64,000 bases of DNA from Eleftheria terrae (lineage in GTDB: Bacteria > Pseudomonadota > Gammaproteobacteria > Burkholderiales > Burkholderiaceae_C), in the NCBI RefSeq assembly GCF_030419005.1, contig NZ_CP106951.1:1984001-2048000 (forward strand), written 5' to 3'. Under the pieces are notes generated by a model. That model searched no databases. It was given only the letters and a program-made list of their open reading frames with translations, and was not told the origin of the DNA. Position numbers and translations under genes: made by a program. Of this stretch, positions 45,120 to 55,128 are shown one piece after another. Position 1 is the stretch's first letter. The number at the start of each line of letters is the position of its first letter.

Positions 45120-46319
45120 TCACTCCAGCTGGCCGGCGGCGGTGAGGGTGCCCAGCACCGCGCGGTTGGTCTCGGCCAGGGTCATCAGCAGGTGCTCGGC
45201 ATGCTCGTTGATGACGGGTGCGGTTTCGGTCTCCACCGCCTTGGCCAGCTCCAGGTACGGCTGGTAGGGACCGCTGCCGTCCACCAGCGCCTGGTAGACG
45301 CGCTCAGGCACCGGAATGGTCTTGAGCAACTCGTCGAAGGGCTTGTGGAACAACCGGTCGAGCAGCGAGAACACGCCGCAGATGAAGACCTCGCTGCGCA
45401 TTTCCTCATCCCCCGCGCTGCCCACCAGCTGCTCCATGAACAGCCCACGCCGCACCGAGGCGAACATCACCGGCCGCATGTTGGCATCCTTGCTCGCGGT
45501 GGCCAGCAGCAGCGCCAGCCAGCGCTTGAGCCGCTTGTAGCCCAGCAGCATGATGGCGTGGCGGAAGGAGCTGATCTCCACCGACAGCCCGAAGGCCGGC
45601 GAGTTGATGTAGCGCATCAGCTGGAAGGCGAGCGATGGATCGCGCTTGAGCACCGCTTCGAGCTTCTCGATCTCGTCGGCCGCATCGACGCGCCGAATCA
45701 GTTCGACCAGCACCGCCATGTCGGGCTGGCCGGCCTTGGCGCCGGAGCTCGAGATGACGTTCTCGATGGGCCAGCCCAGGATGGCCAGCGCGCCGCGGCC
45801 GAAGCTCGCCTCCATCTCGGCGACCGTGCGCACGCCGCTCTGGATGAAGCCGATGCTGCGCGTCACGCCGGGATCGCTGTGGCCGGGCGCCTCGTTCTTG
45901 CGGCGGTCGTCGCTGAGGTCGATGATGGAGTACTTGAAGCAGGGCAGCAGCTCGCGCGGCAGGCTGGTCGGGAAGGGCCGGCCATGCAGCAGCAGCGTGG
46001 TGCCATTCTTGTGCAACTGCTGGATCACCGCGGTGTTGGCGGGATCGCTGGCGATGAAGGACGGCACCTCGACCATCACGTTGGCCAGCGGCTTGGCGCG
46101 CATCAGGTCGTTCAGCAGGTTCTCGCTCATGATGTTGAGCGAGACGCGGGCGCCGCCTTCGGGCCACACCTGGGCGATGGCCTGCAGCAGCTCGTCGGCC
46201 TGCAAGACGCTGCCGGGCTTCAGTGCGGAGACAGTCAGGCGAGTCGCCACAACCGCGCGGTTGCGGTCGATCATCGGCGAGTAGCTCAGCGCGATGTGGC
46301 GGAGAACGTCGATTTCCAT
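45120..46319 (-). CDS. HDOD-domain protein with degenerate EAL-like N-terminus (YuxH-type)
   Basis: The protein is 399 residues. The N-terminal part (about 1-190) follows the EAL fold but lacks the EAL triad and metal ligands (VNIMSEN-like LNIMSENLL, MVEVPSF). It probably does not hydrolyse c-di-GMP. The HDOD domain spans about 195-385 (LEAVLKRDPSLAFQLMRYINSPAFGL, then ISSFRHAIMLLGYKRLKRWLALL). HDOD proteins act as signalling scaffolds. It lies 27 bases after flgL on the same strand and should be co-transcribed with the flagellar genes, hinting at a role in motility control. Confidence 0.88.
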   Translation of the reverse strand: MEIDVLRHIALSYSPMIDRNRAVVATRLTVSALKPGSVLQADELLQAIAQVWPEGGARVSLNIMSENLLNDLMRAKPLANVMVEVPSFIASDPANTAVIQQLHKNGTTLLLHGRPFPTSLPRELLPCFKYSIIDLSDDRRKNEAPGHSDPGVTRSIGFIQSGVRTVAEMEASFGRGALAILGWPIENVISSSGAKAGQPDMAVLVELIRRVDAADEIEKLEAVLKRDPSLAFQLMRYINSPAFGLSVEISSFRHAIMLLGYKRLKRWLALLLATASKDANMRPVMFASVRRGLFMEQLVGSAGDEEMRSEVFICGVFSLLDRLFHKPFDELLKTIPVPERVYQALVDGSGPYQPYLELAKAVETETAPVINEHAEHLLMTLAETNRAVLGTLTAAGQLE

Positions 46320-46346
46320 GCGGTTCTTTCCGGGGATTCGGCAGCC

Positions 46347-47531
46347 TCAGCGAATGTATTCGAACAGCGTCATGCGCTGCACCTTCGCATAGGTCTGCAA
46401 GGCGGCATCGTAGCCGTTTTGCTTCTCCTGGAACTTCGAAATGGCCTCGACGAGGTCCAAATCCTCCGCATTCGTGCGATCTGTTTGCGCGTGCAGCTTC
46501 GAGGCGGCCAGCCGGTCCTCGACATTGTCGATGCGGTTGAGCGTGTCGCCGACCGCGCTGCGCACGCCCTGCATGCGGCTGAGCACCGAGTCCAGGTCGC
46601 GCAGGCCGTTGCTCACGCCCTGCGCGGTGTTGCTGCCGCTCTTGAGTTCGGCGATGGCGGCGTCCAGCGCGTCGAACACGCTCAGGTTCGGCTCGCTCGG
46701 GGTCAGCGAGAAGCGGTCGCCGGCGGCCGGCACGCCCGAGATGGTGAAGGACATGCCATCGATCTCGATCGGCTGGTCGGCCCGGAAGGCGACGTTGGTC
46801 AATGCCGTGGCGGCGCCGTCGCGCGTCACGCTGTAGCGGGTGACGCCGCCGGCCACGCTCATCGTCACTTCATAGTCGGCGCCGGTCAGGGCCGACGGGT
46901 TGCGGATCTGGCCGGCATCGATCCATCCCTTGCCGGTATTGGCCGGGTTGGCGGCGGTCTCGAACACGCCGTTGCCGGTCATGGCCGTCATCCAGGCGGT
47001 GCTGCCGTTGACGGTGGCCGGCAGGCTCTCGCCCGAGCCGAGCGCGATCTCGCCCGGCGTGCCGTTGAAGATCACCGTGCCGCCGCTTTCCAGGAAGGGC
47101 TTGGACGGCGCGCCCTGGCCGGCGAACAGGAAGGTGCCGGCGCTGTCCTCCCGGTTGGCCACCTTCAGCAGCTGGTCGCGGTATTGCTGCAGCTGGGCCG
47201 CGAGCGTGGTGCGCTCCTCGGCGGTGTAGGCGCCGTTGCCGGCGTTCACCAGGCTATCGCGGGCGGACTGGATCACGCCGATGGCGTCGCCCAAGGCGCT
47301 CTCGCTAAGCCGCATGGCGTTGCGGCTGGCATCGACCGCGCGCTGCGCGACGACGGCCCGCTCCTCCTGTGCCAGCGCGCGCTCCGCGCGGGCGGCCGAG
47401 GTGGGGTCGTCGCTGCCGCGCATCACGCGCTTGCCGCTGGTCAGCCGCGTCTGCGCGTCCGAGAGGTCGCTCTGGCGGTGCTGCAGGTTGTTGACCGAGG
47501 CGTCGTAGGTCTGGGCGGTGGAGATTCTCAT
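46347..47531 (-). CDS. flgL: Flagellar hook-filament junction protein FlgL (HAP3)
   Basis: The protein is 394 residues. The flagellin-like N-terminus MRISTAQTYDASVNNLQHRQSDL and a C-terminal coiled coil ending TLFEYIR are typical. FlgL joins FlgK to the filament. It follows flgK by 24 bases and is followed by the HDOD gene. The length is within the family range; the middle domain is variable, as usual. Confidence 0.95.
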   Translation of the reverse strand: MRISTAQTYDASVNNLQHRQSDLSDAQTRLTSGKRVMRGSDDPTSAARAERALAQEERAVVAQRAVDASRNAMRLSESALGDAIGVIQSARDSLVNAGNGAYTAEERTTLAAQLQQYRDQLLKVANREDSAGTFLFAGQGAPSKPFLESGGTVIFNGTPGEIALGSGESLPATVNGSTAWMTAMTGNGVFETAANPANTGKGWIDAGQIRNPSALTGADYEVTMSVAGGVTRYSVTRDGAATALTNVAFRADQPIEIDGMSFTISGVPAAGDRFSLTPSEPNLSVFDALDAAIAELKSGSNTAQGVSNGLRDLDSVLSRMQGVRSAVGDTLNRIDNVEDRLAASKLHAQTDRTNAEDLDLVEAISKFQEKQNGYDAALQTYAKVQRMTLFEYIR

Positions 47532-47555
47532 GGTTGACCTGGGTCCTTCTGCTTA

Positions 47556-49418
47556 TCAGCCGGCCGTCTGCAGCAACGTGTCGAACACCGACTGCGCGAT
47601 CTGCAGCACCTTGGCGGCGGCCTGGTAGCTCTGCTGGAACTGGATCAGTCGGGCGGCTTCCTCGTCCAGGTTGACGCCCGACAGGTTGTTGCGCGTGGCC
47701 AGCGCGTCCTCGGCGATGGAAGAAGACATGGTGGCGGCCGCCTCCGCGCCCTGCACCCGCACGCCGATCTCGCCGACCGCGCTGGCATAGGCATCGGTGA
47801 GCGTGGCACCGGCCACCATCTCCTCGTCGCGCAGCGCCAGCATGGCCAGCGCATTGCCGTTGTTGGTGGCGGGCGGCACCACGGGGCGGATCTGGATCGT
47901 GTCGCCGGCCACCGGCGTGCCGGTGAGCGACAGTTCCCAGCCGTTCATGCGAATCGGCTGGCCCGGCACGATCGCTTGGCTGGTGAGGCCGCCGTCGGCG
48001 CTCCAGGTGGTGGCCGACGGGAAGGTGATGGTGGCCGCCGCGCCCAGCGAGGCATGCGCCTCCTTGGGCAGCAGGCTGCCCACGCCCACCGTGCCGCGGT
48101 TGCCGGTGCCCACCACGCCCACCACCGGCGAAGCGGCGGCGATGTCGCGCGGGTCGGTGGTGGCCACCTTCATGTCGGTGCCAGCCAGCCGGGTCGGCTG
48201 CAGCAGGAAGCGGTCGCCGGCGGCGGCGCCGGCGCCGGGCACGAAGGTCAGACCGTCGCGCTCGGTGCCGGGGGTGTAGGGCCAGCTGCTGCCGTCGCTC
48301 AGCCGCGTCATCTGCCAGGACGCGCCGTCGTAGCGCATCTCGTAGTCGCTGGCCTGCAGCGCGGTGGCGTCGGTGATGCTCAGCGCCGGGCTGGCACTGC
48401 CGGTGTTGTTGGCATTGGGCAGCAGGCGCGGCGAGCCGCTCTGCAGCAGCGGGCCGCCGGTGCCGCCCAGCTGGTCCACGCCCAGCGCCTGCTGTTCATT
48501 GATGCGGGTGGTCAGCACGGTGGCCATGCGGCCCACCTCGCTGAAGGCTGCCGCCAGGTCGTTGCGCTGGTAGCGCAGCATGCCGGCGATGGAGCCGCCG
48601 CTGAGCGAGTTCTCCGGCACCGGCCGCACCACGCCGGCCTCCTTGATGCCCAGCGTGACCATGCTGCTGTCGAAAGCGTCCGGTGCGGCCGCCAGCTGCA
48701 GCGCGTTGTTGCCCAGCACCAGGCGCTGGCCGCCGCCGATGAACAGGCCCATGGTGCCGTCGTCAGCCGGGATCTGGGTGACCGAGATGTACTTGCCCAG
48801 CTCGTTGATCAGCTGCTCGCGCTGGTCCAGCAGGTCGTTGGGCTGGTGGCCCAGGCCCTTGACGCGGGCCACCTGCTGGTTCAGGTCGGCGATGCGCTGG
48901 GCCAGTTCGTTGGCGGCCGACACCTGGGTCTTGATGTCCTGCGTCACGCCGGCCTGCAGGCTGGAGAGCTGGCCGGCCACGGTGCGAAAGCGCGAGGCCA
49001 GCTCCTCGGTGTTGGACAGCACCACCTGGCGTGCCGAGGCATCGTTGGGCGCGCTGGCCACGTCGGTGAACGAGTTCAGCAGCTTGCCGGCGGCAAAGCC
49101 GAGGCCCGCCTCGCCGAGCTTGAAGACGTTCTCGAGCCGCTGCAGCTGCTCCAGCCGCGCGGCATCGGAGGAAGCCGCCGCCCCGGTGGTGGCCACCTCG
49201 GTGCTGAGGAAATCGCTGTGGGCGCGGCTCACCGTGGTGAGGTTCACGCCCTTGCCAAAGAAGCCGGCGCCGCTGTACTGGCCGCCGGCGGTCTCCAGCT
49301 GCACGCTCTGGCGCGAATAGCCTGGCGTGTTGGCGTTGGAGATGTTGGCCGCGGTGGTGTTGAGCTGGGCCTGCGATGCGAACATCGCGCGGGTGCCGAG
49401 GCTGAGCAATCCGGACAT
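47556..49418 (-). CDS. flgK: Flagellar hook-associated protein FlgK (HAP1)
   Basis: The protein is 620 residues. The N-terminus MSGLLSLGTRAMFASQAQLNTT with ANISNANTPGYSRQ is the rod/hook-family signature. The C-terminus has NLDEEAARLIQFQQSYQAAAKVLQ. It caps the hook before FlgL. The ATG at 49418 is preferred because GAGGAGG lies 6-8 bases upstream; an in-frame ATG 8 codons earlier lies inside the end of flgJ. It follows flgJ by 10 bases. Confidence 0.95.
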   Translation of the reverse strand: MSGLLSLGTRAMFASQAQLNTTAANISNANTPGYSRQSVQLETAGGQYSGAGFFGKGVNLTTVSRAHSDFLSTEVATTGAAASSDAARLEQLQRLENVFKLGEAGLGFAAGKLLNSFTDVASAPNDASARQVVLSNTEELASRFRTVAGQLSSLQAGVTQDIKTQVSAANELAQRIADLNQQVARVKGLGHQPNDLLDQREQLINELGKYISVTQIPADDGTMGLFIGGGQRLVLGNNALQLAAAPDAFDSSMVTLGIKEAGVVRPVPENSLSGGSIAGMLRYQRNDLAAAFSEVGRMATVLTTRINEQQALGVDQLGGTGGPLLQSGSPRLLPNANNTGSASPALSITDATALQASDYEMRYDGASWQMTRLSDGSSWPYTPGTERDGLTFVPGAGAAAGDRFLLQPTRLAGTDMKVATTDPRDIAAASPVVGVVGTGNRGTVGVGSLLPKEAHASLGAAATITFPSATTWSADGGLTSQAIVPGQPIRMNGWELSLTGTPVAGDTIQIRPVVPPATNNGNALAMLALRDEEMVAGATLTDAYASAVGEIGVRVQGAEAAATMSSSIAEDALATRNNLSGVNLDEEAARLIQFQQSYQAAAKVLQIAQSVFDTLLQTAG

Positions 49419-49428
49419 GGGCGCCTCC

Positions 49429-50310
49429 TCAGGTCGCGGCACGCTGCAGGCGCAGCGTGGTGTTGATGATGCGGGTCAGCTTGTCGGCATAGGCCGGGTC
49501 GGTGGCGTAGCCGGCCTTCTGCAGGCCCTGCGCGAAGCCCTGGGCACTTCCGCCCTGGCGCACCACCTCGGCATAGCGGTCGTTGTTCTTCAGCAGGCGG
49601 GCGTAGTCGCGGAAGGCGTCCTCGGCGCTGTCGTAGGAGCGGAACTTCGCCACCACCTTGCGCGGCTGGCCGCCGATGTACTCGGTGGTGGTGACCTCGG
49701 CGACCTTACCCTTCCAGCTGCTGCCGGCCTTGATGCCGAACAGGTTGTGCGAGGAGCTGCCGTCGGCATTGCGGATGTCGCGCTTGCCCCAGCCCGACTC
49801 GTGCGCCGCCTGCGCGAGCACGAATTCGGCCGGGATGCCGGTTTCCTGCGACGCCACCTGCGCGGCGTCCCAGTTCTCGCGCAGGAAGTCGCCCTGCGAG
49901 CCGCTGGCCTTGGGAATGGCCACCGACTTCGGCAGGCCCTGCAGCGGCTTGGGCAGGCGCTGCTGCGCCACCTCGGCGCTGGTGGTCGCCTCCGTGCCGC
50001 CCAGGTTGCGCGAAAGCTGGCGGGCGATCACGTCGGCCAGGCCGCCGCTCAGGCCGCTCATCTGGGTGGCGTACTGCTGGTCCAGCATCTCGGTGCCCAT
50101 GTCCGAGCCTTCGTTGTCCAGCATGCCCGACTTCATCGTCGAGTCGCGCATGGTCTTCATCAGCTGCTGCATGAACACCGCCTCGAACTGCTTGGCCGCT
50201 TCCTTGATCGCGGCCTTCGGGTCCTTGGCGGAGGTGGTGCGCAGGGCGTCCAGCGAGCGGCTGTCGCTCGCCAGGCCCTGGGCCGGCAGTCGGGGCGAGC
50301 CAAGCGTCAT
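49429..50310 (-). CDS. flgJ: Flagellar rod assembly protein/muramidase FlgJ
   Basis: The protein is 293 residues with two domains. The N-terminal rod-capping part is at about 30-105 (AAKQFEAVFMQQLMKTMRDS). The C-terminal glucosaminidase domain is at about 140-290, with catalytic Glu171 in AQAAHESGWG and YDSAEDAFRDYARLL. It opens peptidoglycan for the rod to pass. The full two-domain form is normal for beta- and gammaproteobacteria. It starts one base after the flgI stop. Confidence 0.95.
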   Translation of the reverse strand: MTLGSPRLPAQGLASDSRSLDALRTTSAKDPKAAIKEAAKQFEAVFMQQLMKTMRDSTMKSGMLDNEGSDMGTEMLDQQYATQMSGLSGGLADVIARQLSRNLGGTEATTSAEVAQQRLPKPLQGLPKSVAIPKASGSQGDFLRENWDAAQVASQETGIPAEFVLAQAAHESGWGKRDIRNADGSSSHNLFGIKAGSSWKGKVAEVTTTEYIGGQPRKVVAKFRSYDSAEDAFRDYARLLKNNDRYAEVVRQGGSAQGFAQGLQKAGYATDPAYADKLTRIINTTLRLQRAAT

Positions 50311-50311
50311 G

Positions 50312-51424
50312 TCAGATCACCTCGAGTTCGGCCTGCAGTGCACCGGCGGCCTTCATGGCCTGCAGGATGGCCAGCAGGTCCTGCGGCGTGGCGCCCAGCG
50401 AGTTGAGCGCCTTCACCACGTCGGTAAGCTTGGTGCCGGCCGGCATGTTGATCAGCGAACCCGGGTCCTGCTTGACCTGGATGTCGGCTTTCTCGCCCAC
50501 CACCGTCTGGCCACCGCTGAGCGGGCCCGGCTGGCTGACCACCGGCGTCGAGCTGATGCTGACCGACAGGTTGCCGTGCGCCACCGCGCAAGCGCCGAGC
50601 GTCACCGCCTGGTTCATCACGATGGAGCCGGTGCGGGCATTGAGCACCACCTTGGCCGACGGCGTGGCCATGTCGATCGGCAGGTTCTCGATGTCGGCCA
50701 GGAAGGCCACCCGCTCGCCGGGGGCCTGCGGCATGCGCACGCGCACCACCCGGCCGTCCATCGCCTCGGCGGCGCCGGCGCCCTTGGCGCGGTTGATCGC
50801 CTCGGCCACCTGGCGGGCGGTGCTGAAGTCAGCGGCGTTGAGGTCGAGCTGCAGGAACTCGCCCTGGTTCAGCGCGGTGGCCACCGCGCGCTCGACGGTG
50901 GCGCCGCCGGGGATGCGGCCGGCGCTGAGGTGGTTGATCTGGACCTTGGAGCCGCCAGCCGAGGCGCCTGCGCCGCCGACGATGAGGTTGCCCTGGGCCA
51001 TCGCGTAGATCTGGCCGTCGGCGCCCTTGAGCGGCGTGGCGATGAGCGTGCCGCCGCGCAGCGACTTGGCATTGCCCATCGAGGACACGTTGATGTCGAT
51101 GGCCTGGCCCGGCTGCGCGAAGGCCGGCAGCTGGGCGGTCACCATCACCGCCGCCACGTTCTTGAGCTGCATGTTGGTGCCCGGTGGCACCGTGACGCCC
51201 ATCTGCTGCAGCATGGCCACGGCACTCTGGGCGGTGAAGGGGGTCTGGGTGGTCTGGTCGCCAGTGCCGTCCAGGCCCACGACCAGGCCATAGCCGATCA
51301 GCTGGTTGCTGCGCACGCCCTGCACGGCGGCGACTTCCTTGATGCGCAAGGCCTGCGCCGACAGCGGCAAGGCCAGCAGCGCGGCGCCGGCGGCGCCCAG
51401 GAGAAACTTGAGGATCGCGTTCAT
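50312..51424 (-). CDS. flgI: Flagellar P-ring protein FlgI
   Basis: The protein is 370 residues. A signal peptide (about 1-25, ending LPLSAQA) sends it to the periplasm, where it forms the P ring in peptidoglycan. Family blocks are RIKEVAAVQGVRSNQLIGYGLVVGLDGTGDQT near residue 27 and a C-terminal AGTKLTDVVKALNSLGATPQDLLAILQAMKAAGALQAELEVI ending. The length is standard. It lies 41 bases after flgH. Confidence 0.96.
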   Translation of the reverse strand: MNAILKFLLGAAGAALLALPLSAQALRIKEVAAVQGVRSNQLIGYGLVVGLDGTGDQTTQTPFTAQSAVAMLQQMGVTVPPGTNMQLKNVAAVMVTAQLPAFAQPGQAIDINVSSMGNAKSLRGGTLIATPLKGADGQIYAMAQGNLIVGGAGASAGGSKVQINHLSAGRIPGGATVERAVATALNQGEFLQLDLNAADFSTARQVAEAINRAKGAGAAEAMDGRVVRVRMPQAPGERVAFLADIENLPIDMATPSAKVVLNARTGSIVMNQAVTLGACAVAHGNLSVSISSTPVVSQPGPLSGGQTVVGEKADIQVKQDPGSLINMPAGTKLTDVVKALNSLGATPQDLLAILQAMKAAGALQAELEVI

Positions 51425-51465
51425 CGGCCAACTTCCCGGTTACTTGAGGGGAAGTTTGGCCGACT

Positions 51466-52164
51466 TCACAAGGGCAGAACGTTCAAAAAGAAGCGTCCCA
51501 ACCAGCCAATTCCCTGCGCTTCGGCCTGCTGCCCCTGGCCCTTGTATTGCAGCCGGGCATCGGCGATCTGCGAAGAATTCACGGTATTGCCGGGCTGGAT
51601 GGCACGCGGGTCGATGCGGCCCGAGAACTTCATCACTTCCACGTTCTTGTTGAGGCCGATCTGCTTCTCGCCGGCGATCACCATGTGGCCGTTGGGCAGC
51701 ACCTCGATCACGGTGGCGGTGATGGTGCCGGTGAAGTTGTTGCTGCTCTCGGTGTTGCCCTTGCCGGCGAAGGTGTTGGACGAGGAGCCCGAGGCGCTGG
51801 CCCGGTTGAAGGAGTTGGGGCTCAGGAAGGGCAGCGCGGTGACGCCGGCTTCCACGCTGCCCTGCTTGTCCACCGAGGTGGACGACTTCTGGCTCGCCTG
51901 CACCCGCTCGACGATGTTGACCGTGAGGCTGTCGCCCACGACACGCGCGCGGTGGTCCTCGAACAGCGGCCGGTAGCCGGCCGACTGGAAGATGGCGCCG
52001 TTGGCAGGCGCCGGCGCGGCCGCCACGGCCACCGGCTGCGGGCGGGCGGTGGTCGGCTCGACCACCTCCACCTTCGGGTCCAGGGTGGCGCAGCCGGTCA
52101 TCAGGCTGGCGGCGAGGGCGGCGGCCGTGCCGGCCAGGCGGAGCGTGCGGGTCGTCATCTTCAT
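51466..52164 (-). CDS. flgH: Flagellar L-ring lipoprotein FlgH
   Basis: The protein is 232 residues. A lipoprotein signal peptide ends in the lipobox LMTGC (Cys about 25), targeting the outer membrane as the L ring. The core is GSLFEDHRAR-like PLFEDHRARVVGDSLTVNIVE, with PNGHMVIAGEKQIGLN and VNSSQIADARLQYKGQG at the end. The start at 52164 follows AAGGTG and begins MKMTTRTL. It is 8 bases after flgG. Confidence 0.95.
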   Translation of the reverse strand: MKMTTRTLRLAGTAAALAASLMTGCATLDPKVEVVEPTTARPQPVAVAAAPAPANGAIFQSAGYRPLFEDHRARVVGDSLTVNIVERVQASQKSSTSVDKQGSVEAGVTALPFLSPNSFNRASASGSSSNTFAGKGNTESSNNFTGTITATVIEVLPNGHMVIAGEKQIGLNKNVEVMKFSGRIDPRAIQPGNTVNSSQIADARLQYKGQGQQAEAQGIGWLGRFFLNVLPL

Positions 52165-52172
52165 CACCTTGT

Positions 52173-52955
52173 TCACAGCTGCGTCAGGCGCTGCAGCATC
52201 TGGTCGGAGGTCTGGATCGCCTTGGAGTTCAGCTCGTAGGCGCGCTGCGTCTGGATCATGCCCACCAGTTCCTCCACCACGTTGACGTTGGAGGTCTCCA
52301 GGAAGCCCTGCTGCAGCGTGCCCATGCCGTCGGCGCCAGGCGCGGCGGCCTGCGGGTTGCCGGAGGCGGCGGTTTCCACATAGATGTTCTGGCCGCGCGG
52401 CTCCAGGCCGCCCGGGTTCACGAAGCTGGCCAGCTGCAGGTTGCCCAGCTGCACCGGCTGGGCCGAGCCCTGCACGGTGGCGCTGACGGTGCCGTCGGCC
52501 GCGATGGTGATGGTCTGCGTGTTCGGCGGGATGGTGATGCCCGGCGCCACCGCATAGCCGTTGTTGGTCACCAGCTGGCCGTTGGCGTCGGTCTTGAAGG
52601 AGCCGTCGCGGCTGTAGCCGGTGGTGCCGTCGGGCATCTGGATCTGGAAGAAGCCGTTGCCGTTGATCGCCACGTCCAGCGGGTTGCCCGACTGCTGCAG
52701 GTTGCCCTGGGTGAAGCTGCGGGCGGTGGCCACCGCGCGGGTGCCCAGGCCCACCTGCAGGCCGGTGGGCAGCGTGGTCTGCTCGCTGGAGTTGGCCCCG
52801 CTCTGGCGCAGGTTCTGGTACATCAGGTCCTCGAACTGCGCCGACGCCCGCTTGTAGCCGGTGGTCGACACATTGGCGAGGTTGTGCGAGGTATGGTCCA
52901 GCTGGATTTGCTGGGCTTCCATGCCGGTCTTGGAGATCCACAGGGAACGCATCAT
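52173..52955 (-). CDS. flgG: Flagellar distal rod protein FlgG
   Basis: The protein is 260 residues. It starts [36 protein letters not shown], matching the FlgG N-terminus closely, and ends [37 protein letters not shown]. The ATG at 52955 is chosen over one 7 codons earlier, which lies in the flgF end, because FlgG proteins begin at this point. The tight spacing to flgF and flgH indicates one transcript. Confidence 0.96.
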   Translation of the reverse strand: MMRSLWISKTGMEAQQIQLDHTSHNLANVSTTGYKRASAQFEDLMYQNLRQSGANSSEQTTLPTGLQVGLGTRAVATARSFTQGNLQQSGNPLDVAINGNGFFQIQMPDGTTGYSRDGSFKTDANGQLVTNNGYAVAPGITIPPNTQTITIAADGTVSATVQGSAQPVQLGNLQLASFVNPGGLEPRGQNIYVETAASGNPQAAAPGADGMGTLQQGFLETSNVNVVEELVGMIQTQRAYELNSKAIQTSDQMLQRLTQL

Positions 52956-52975
52956 TTCGGGTACCTCTTGTTCCA

Positions 52976-53710
52976 TCAGCCGCCGTTGGCGGACAGGAGC
53001 TTGGCGGCCGCCTGCTCGTCTCGCTCGGCGGTTTGCATCATCTTCATCTGTGCCTCGAACTGCCGCGCAGCGGCAATCATCGACACCATGGTCTCGACCG
53101 CGCTGACGTTGGAGCCTTCCAGGGCGCCGTCCTGCAGGCGGGCGTTGGGATCGGCCGGCAGCGGGTCGCCCTGCGCGGTGCGAAACAGCGCGTCGGCGCC
53201 GCGCTGCAGCGGCTCCTCGGGCGTCACCATCTTGAGCCGGCCCAGCGGGGTGATCGGGCCGTTGCCCACCTTGGCACCCACCGTGCCGTCCGGCGCGATC
53301 GACAGCTGGGCATTGGGCGGCGCCTGGATCGGCCCGCCGTCGCCCAGCGCCACCAGGCCGTTGTGCGTCATCAGGGTGCCGTCGGCGCTCACCGTCAGGG
53401 CGCCGTTGCGGGTGTAGGCCTCGGTGCCGTCCATGCCCTGCACCGCCAGCCAGGCATTGCCCTGCATCGCCACATCCAGCGGCCGGCCGGTGTTCTGCAG
53501 CGTGCCCTGGGCGGCGTCGTAGCCGGTGGTGGTCTCCAGCGCGTAGACGCGGGTGCTGGCGCCGTCGCCACGCACCGGCACCGCGCGGAAGGCCTGCAGC
53601 TCGGCGCGAAAGCCCACCGTCGAGACATTGGCCAGGTTGTTGGCCAGCGTCTCCTGCCTCTGCATCGTGGCCTTGGCGCCCGACATCGAGAGATAGATCA
53701 TGCGGTCCAT
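52976..53710 (-). CDS. flgF: Flagellar proximal rod protein FlgF
   Basis: The protein is 244 residues. The N-terminus [38 protein letters not shown] and the C-terminus [39 protein letters not shown] are diagnostic for FlgF. It is a component of the proximal rod. The gene lies between flgE (34 bases upstream) and flgG. Confidence 0.96.
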   Translation of the reverse strand: MDRMIYLSMSGAKATMQRQETLANNLANVSTVGFRAELQAFRAVPVRGDGASTRVYALETTTGYDAAQGTLQNTGRPLDVAMQGNAWLAVQGMDGTEAYTRNGALTVSADGTLMTHNGLVALGDGGPIQAPPNAQLSIAPDGTVGAKVGNGPITPLGRLKMVTPEEPLQRGADALFRTAQGDPLPADPNARLQDGALEGSNVSAVETMVSMIAAARQFEAQMKMMQTAERDEQAAAKLLSANGG

Positions 53711-53744
53711 CGCGTCTCCTCAGCAGCCGTCTGCCCCGCCTGCC

Positions 53745-55094
53745 TCAGCGCAGGCTCACCAGGGTCTGCAGCACCTGGTCCTGGGTCTTGATGGTCTGCG
53801 CATTGGCCTGGTAGGCGCGCTGCGCGGTGATCATGTTCACCAGCTCGGCGGTCAGGTCGACGTTGGACTCCTCCAGCGCGCCCGACTGCAGCACGCCCAT
53901 GCTGCCGGAGCCCGGCACGCTCAGCGTGGGGTCACCGGAGCCATAGGTGGCCGCCCAGGCGTTGCCGCCCAGCGGCTGCAGGCCCTGCGGGTTGCGGAAG
54001 GTGGCCAGCTCGATCTGCGCGGCCGGCTTGGACTGGCCGTTGGAGAAACGCGCCATCACCACGCCGCTGTCGTCGATGGTCACGCCCACCAGCTGGCCGG
54101 CCGCATAGCCGTTCTGCGTGAGGTTGGTCACGCCGAAGGCGGTGCCGTACTGGGTGGAGCTGCGCATGTCCAGCGTCAGGCCCGGGATCTCCAGCGTGCT
54201 GCTGCCGTCGGCCTTGGTGGTGGCCGGCACGGTCAGCGGGAGGGTGCCGTCGGTGGAGGTGCCGCCGCCGTTGGTGAAGTACTGGATCGAGCCGCTGGGC
54301 GCCACCGGGTTGCCGCCGCTGTCGGCCGGGAAGTTGATGGTGGCGATGGGCGCCGGCGTCGTCGCGTCGCCCATCAGCGTGTTGCCGTTGGCAGTGGCAT
54401 ACACGTTCCAGGTGTCGGGCCCCGACTTCTGGAAGTAGTAGGTCAGCGCCACGTCCTGGCCCTTGGCGTCGTACACCGTCACCGAGGTGGCGTTGTTGTA
54501 GGTCAGCGGGTCGGTGAAGCTGATGCTGCCGGCGGCCGGCACGGTGACGCCGGCACGCGAGTCGAGGTTGAACTCGAGGTTGATGTTGTTGGTGGCCTGC
54601 GGGTCGATGCCGGCGGTGGGCAGCTGCAGCGGCCGGGCCTGCTGCGGCGCGACGATGCCGTTGTTGTCGGCCATGTAGCCGAGCAGCGCCTGGTTCTGGT
54701 TGTTGACGATGTAGCCGGCGCGGTCGAGCTTGAACTGGCCGTTGCGCGAGTACATCGGCGGGCTGGCGACGGTGGGCGGCGCGGTCGGCGCGGCGTTCGG
54801 GTCGCGGTAGATGTCGGCCACCTGGAAGAAGCCGCCGCCGTTGATGGCCAGGTCCAGCGAGTTCTCGGTGGTGGTGATGTTGCCTTGCGAGAACTGCTGG
54901 GCCACCGCGGCCAGGTTCACGCCGATGCCGATGTTGTTGCCGCCGGCGCCGTTCATCGCGCTGGCGTACATGTCGGCGAATTCCGCCCGCGCCGCCTTGG
55001 CGCCGAAGGTGCCCGCATTGGCGACGTTGTTGCCGATGACGTCGAGGTTCTTGCTCGACGCGTTCAGGCCGGAAAGACCTTGTTGGAAGCCCAT
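53745..55094 (-). CDS. flgE: Flagellar hook protein FlgE
   Basis: The protein is 449 residues. The N-terminus MGFQQGLSGLNASSKNLDVIGNNVANAGTFG and C-terminus LEESNVDLTAELVNMITAQRAYQANAQTIKTQDQVLQTLVSLR are the rod/hook signature. The middle D1/D2 region, with many Thr, Asn and Gly residues, forms the outer hook surface. It builds the universal joint with the scaffold FlgD encoded 34 bases upstream. Confidence 0.96.
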   Translation of the reverse strand: MGFQQGLSGLNASSKNLDVIGNNVANAGTFGAKAARAEFADMYASAMNGAGGNNIGIGVNLAAVAQQFSQGNITTTENSLDLAINGGGFFQVADIYRDPNAAPTAPPTVASPPMYSRNGQFKLDRAGYIVNNQNQALLGYMADNNGIVAPQQARPLQLPTAGIDPQATNNINLEFNLDSRAGVTVPAAGSISFTDPLTYNNATSVTVYDAKGQDVALTYYFQKSGPDTWNVYATANGNTLMGDATTPAPIATINFPADSGGNPVAPSGSIQYFTNGGGTSTDGTLPLTVPATTKADGSSTLEIPGLTLDMRSSTQYGTAFGVTNLTQNGYAAGQLVGVTIDDSGVVMARFSNGQSKPAAQIELATFRNPQGLQPLGGNAWAATYGSGDPTLSVPGSGSMGVLQSGALEESNVDLTAELVNMITAQRAYQANAQTIKTQDQVLQTLVSLR

Positions 55095-55128
55095 GGTGTG
55101 TTCCTTGTCTGGAGAGGCGGGATGCGGA

